A stretch of DNA of 64,000 nt from Skeletonema tropicum. Lineage: Eukaryota; Bacillariophyta; Thalassiosirophyceae; Thalassiosirales; Thalassiosiraceae. The stretch is taken from positions 930,001-994,000 of the forward strand of contig CM074130.1 of NCBI GenBank assembly GCA_037178625.1, read 5' to 3'. The stretch's first letter is position 1. Every line of letters begins with the position of its first letter. A model generated the notes under the pieces. It ran no database searches and was not told where the DNA came from. It saw only the letters and a list, made by a program, of their open reading frames with translations. The position numbers and the translations under genes were made by a program. Below, in pieces: positions 62,191 to 64,000 of the stretch.

Positions 62191-63917
62191 ATGTTTATCA
62201 GAAAGAGAGACGGAAGACAGCAAAGCTGCCAATTTGATAAGATCCAGAGCCGCATCTCGAAGCTATGCTATGGCCTCGATCAAAAGGTGAGAATGAGAGC
62301 GTCCGTCTGCATCTCTTGTAATGTTGGTACACTCGAAAGATTGATTCGTCAACACACCGTGCTGCGCAGCTACTTACGTCTTCTCTCACTCTCTCGTTCT
62401 CTATTCTAGTTCGTAAACGAAGCCATCATCTCGCAAAAGGTGATTCAGGGAGTCTATCAAGGTGTCACTACCACTGAGCTCGATGAACTTGCAGCCCAAA
62501 CTGCTGCATCCTTTGCCACTCAACATCCCGACTATGCCATCCTCGCCGCACGTATCGAGGTGTCCAACTTGCACAAAATGACAGAGAAATCATTTTCAAA
62601 GGTTATGCACGCCTTCCGCGGATACAAACACCCCAAAACTGGAGAGACTGCCCCTCTAATCTCCAAAGAAGTCTACAATGTCATCATGGCCAACAGAGAC
62701 ACACTTGACGGGTGCATCATCCATGACAGAGACTTTGAATTTGACTACTTTGGCTTCAAGACCCTCGAAAAATCATACCTACTCAAAATTGATGGAAAGA
62801 TTGCCGAGCGTCCTCAGCACATGCTCATGCGTGTTGCCGTCGGCATCCACATGGATGACATTGACCGTGTGAAAGAAACATATGATCTCCTCTCCAAAGG
62901 ATACTTCATTCACGCGACACCCACCCTTTTCAATGCAGGGACCCCAAACCCACAAATGTCTTCTTGCTTTCTCACTTGTATGAAGGCCGATTCCATCGAA
63001 GGTATATACGACACACTCAAGAATTGTGCTATTATTTCAAAGCATGCTGGTGGCATTGGTATGTCGGTCAGCAATATCAGAGCTAGCGGTAGTTACATTC
63101 AGGGTACCAACGGAACATCCAATGGCATCGTGCCAATGCTCCGTGTATTTAACAACACTGCTCGCTACGTTGATCAAGGAGGAGGAAAGCGTAAGGGGAG
63201 TATTGCTGCCTACATTGAGCCATGGCATGCAGATATTTTTGCATTCCTTGACTTGAGGAAGAACCACGGAAACGAGATGGAGCGTGCCCGTGACCTTTTC
63301 TACGCCCTCTGGATTCCCGACCTATTCATGGAGCGTGTTCAGACCAACGGTGACTGGACCTTGATGTGCCCCAATGAGTGCAAGGGCCTCGCAAACTGCT
63401 GGGGTGGTGAATTCAAAGCCCTCTACGAGAAGTACGAGCGTGAGGGCAAGGGGCGTAAGACCATCAAGGCCCAACAGCTTTGGTTTGCTATCCTGGACTC
63501 TCAGGTAGAGACTGGAACTCCTTACATGCTCTACAAAGACCACTGCAACAGGAAATCGAACCAACGAAACCTTGGAACCATCAAGTGCTCCAACTTGTGT
63601 ACTGAAATCGTGGAGTACACCGCACCTGATGAAATTGCCGTGTGCAACTTGGCAAGTATCAGCCTTTCTAAGTTTGTGACTCCCGCTGGACACTTTGGCG
63701 AGGAGGGTCACTATGATTACGACTTGGACAAGCTCAAAGAAATCTCCAAGGTTTTGACGAGGAACCTGAACCGTGTCATTGACAACAATTTCTATCCCGT
63801 TGAGGAGGCCAAGAGATCTAACATGCGCCATCGTCCCATTGGTATTGGCGTCCAGGGTTTGGCCGACGCTCTGCAAATGATGAAGCTTCCATTCGAGTCT
63901 GCCGAGGCTCGCAGCCT
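62191..63917 (+). CDS. RNR1: Ribonucleoside-diphosphate reductase large subunit (R1), 5' part
   Basis: Exon 1 is 62191-62286 (32 codons), a 123-bp phase-0 intron follows, and exon 2 is 62410-63917, ending at a GTAAGT donor; the rest lies beyond the window. The N-terminus is an ATP-cone ([20 protein letters not shown]), the overall activity site. The active-site Cys lies in [20 protein letters not shown]; the substrate and radical residues lie in [12 protein letters not shown] (Asn, Cys, Glu of NxCxE) and [40 protein letters not shown] is the conserved loop 1-2 region. With R2 it forms the class Ia enzyme for dNDP synthesis. No frameshifts are seen. Confidence 0.96.
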
Positions 63918-64000
63918 GTAAGTTTCTGTGATCGATACAAAGCAGTTTGTATTATGTCGTGATGAAGTATTTCTCATGAGTTTGCACATCCTCTCTCTAC

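Noticed and set aside
1..64000. tRNA, rRNA or snRNA genes
   Set aside because: I looked for T-loop words such as GTTCGA with matching stems and found only coincidental matches inside coding sequence (for example near 55965 in the MORN gene).

Overview
This 64 kb window reads as nuclear DNA of a diatom or close photosynthetic stramenopile. The reasons are: genes on both strands with short spliceosomal introns (about 80-120 bp, GT-AG plus one GC-AG); a plastid protein with a signal peptide ending in an AFAP-type cleavage motif; a copia-type retroelement remnant; and typically eukaryotic genes (RNA polymerase III subunit RPC6, Notchless, SPX-MFS phosphate transporter, class I ribonucleotide reductase). 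The species cannot be named from the sequence alone.

Layout. 0-18 kb is repeat-rich accessory DNA: an hAT-like transposase gene, an unknown acidic gene, a TA-flanked 213-bp MITE, a DDE-type DNA transposon with a frameshifted transposase, a 21-bp minisatellite bracketed by an inverted repeat, a 145-bp tandem array, two satellite-like arrays with 175- and 186-bp units, and a MULE with 95-bp inverted repeats. 18-26 kb holds a C2CD5-like gene and a convergent unknown gene with a PAS-like segment. 26-29.4 kb is a copia gag/protease remnant interrupted by a 1.5-kb inverted-repeat element. 30-48 kb is gene-dense: an MFS carrier, an opine-dehydrogenase-like enzyme, a cytochrome P450, a BTB protein, an ABC1/UbiB kinase, an SPX-MFS transporter, Notchless, a Psb31-like thylakoid-lumen protein and RPC6. 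48-52 kb is a tandem segmental duplication carrying ankyrin-repeat genes, a small signal-peptide ORF and an RPC6 fragment. 53-64 kb holds an unknown acidic gene, dUTPase, a MORN protein, ribonucleotide reductase R2, a nucleotidyltransferase-like gene, and the 5' part of ribonucleotide reductase R1.

Functional themes. dUTPase, R2 and R1 lie within about 9 kb and all serve dNTP supply; an E2F-like palindrome lies 96 bp upstream of the R1 start. The other genes look like unlinked housekeeping or metabolic genes.

Quality caveat. Many conserved genes are interrupted by small indels that switch reading frame without loss of similarity, several of them at homopolymers. This fits uncorrected long-read errors better than genuine decay, so gene spans are given across frameshifts and the breaks are noted.
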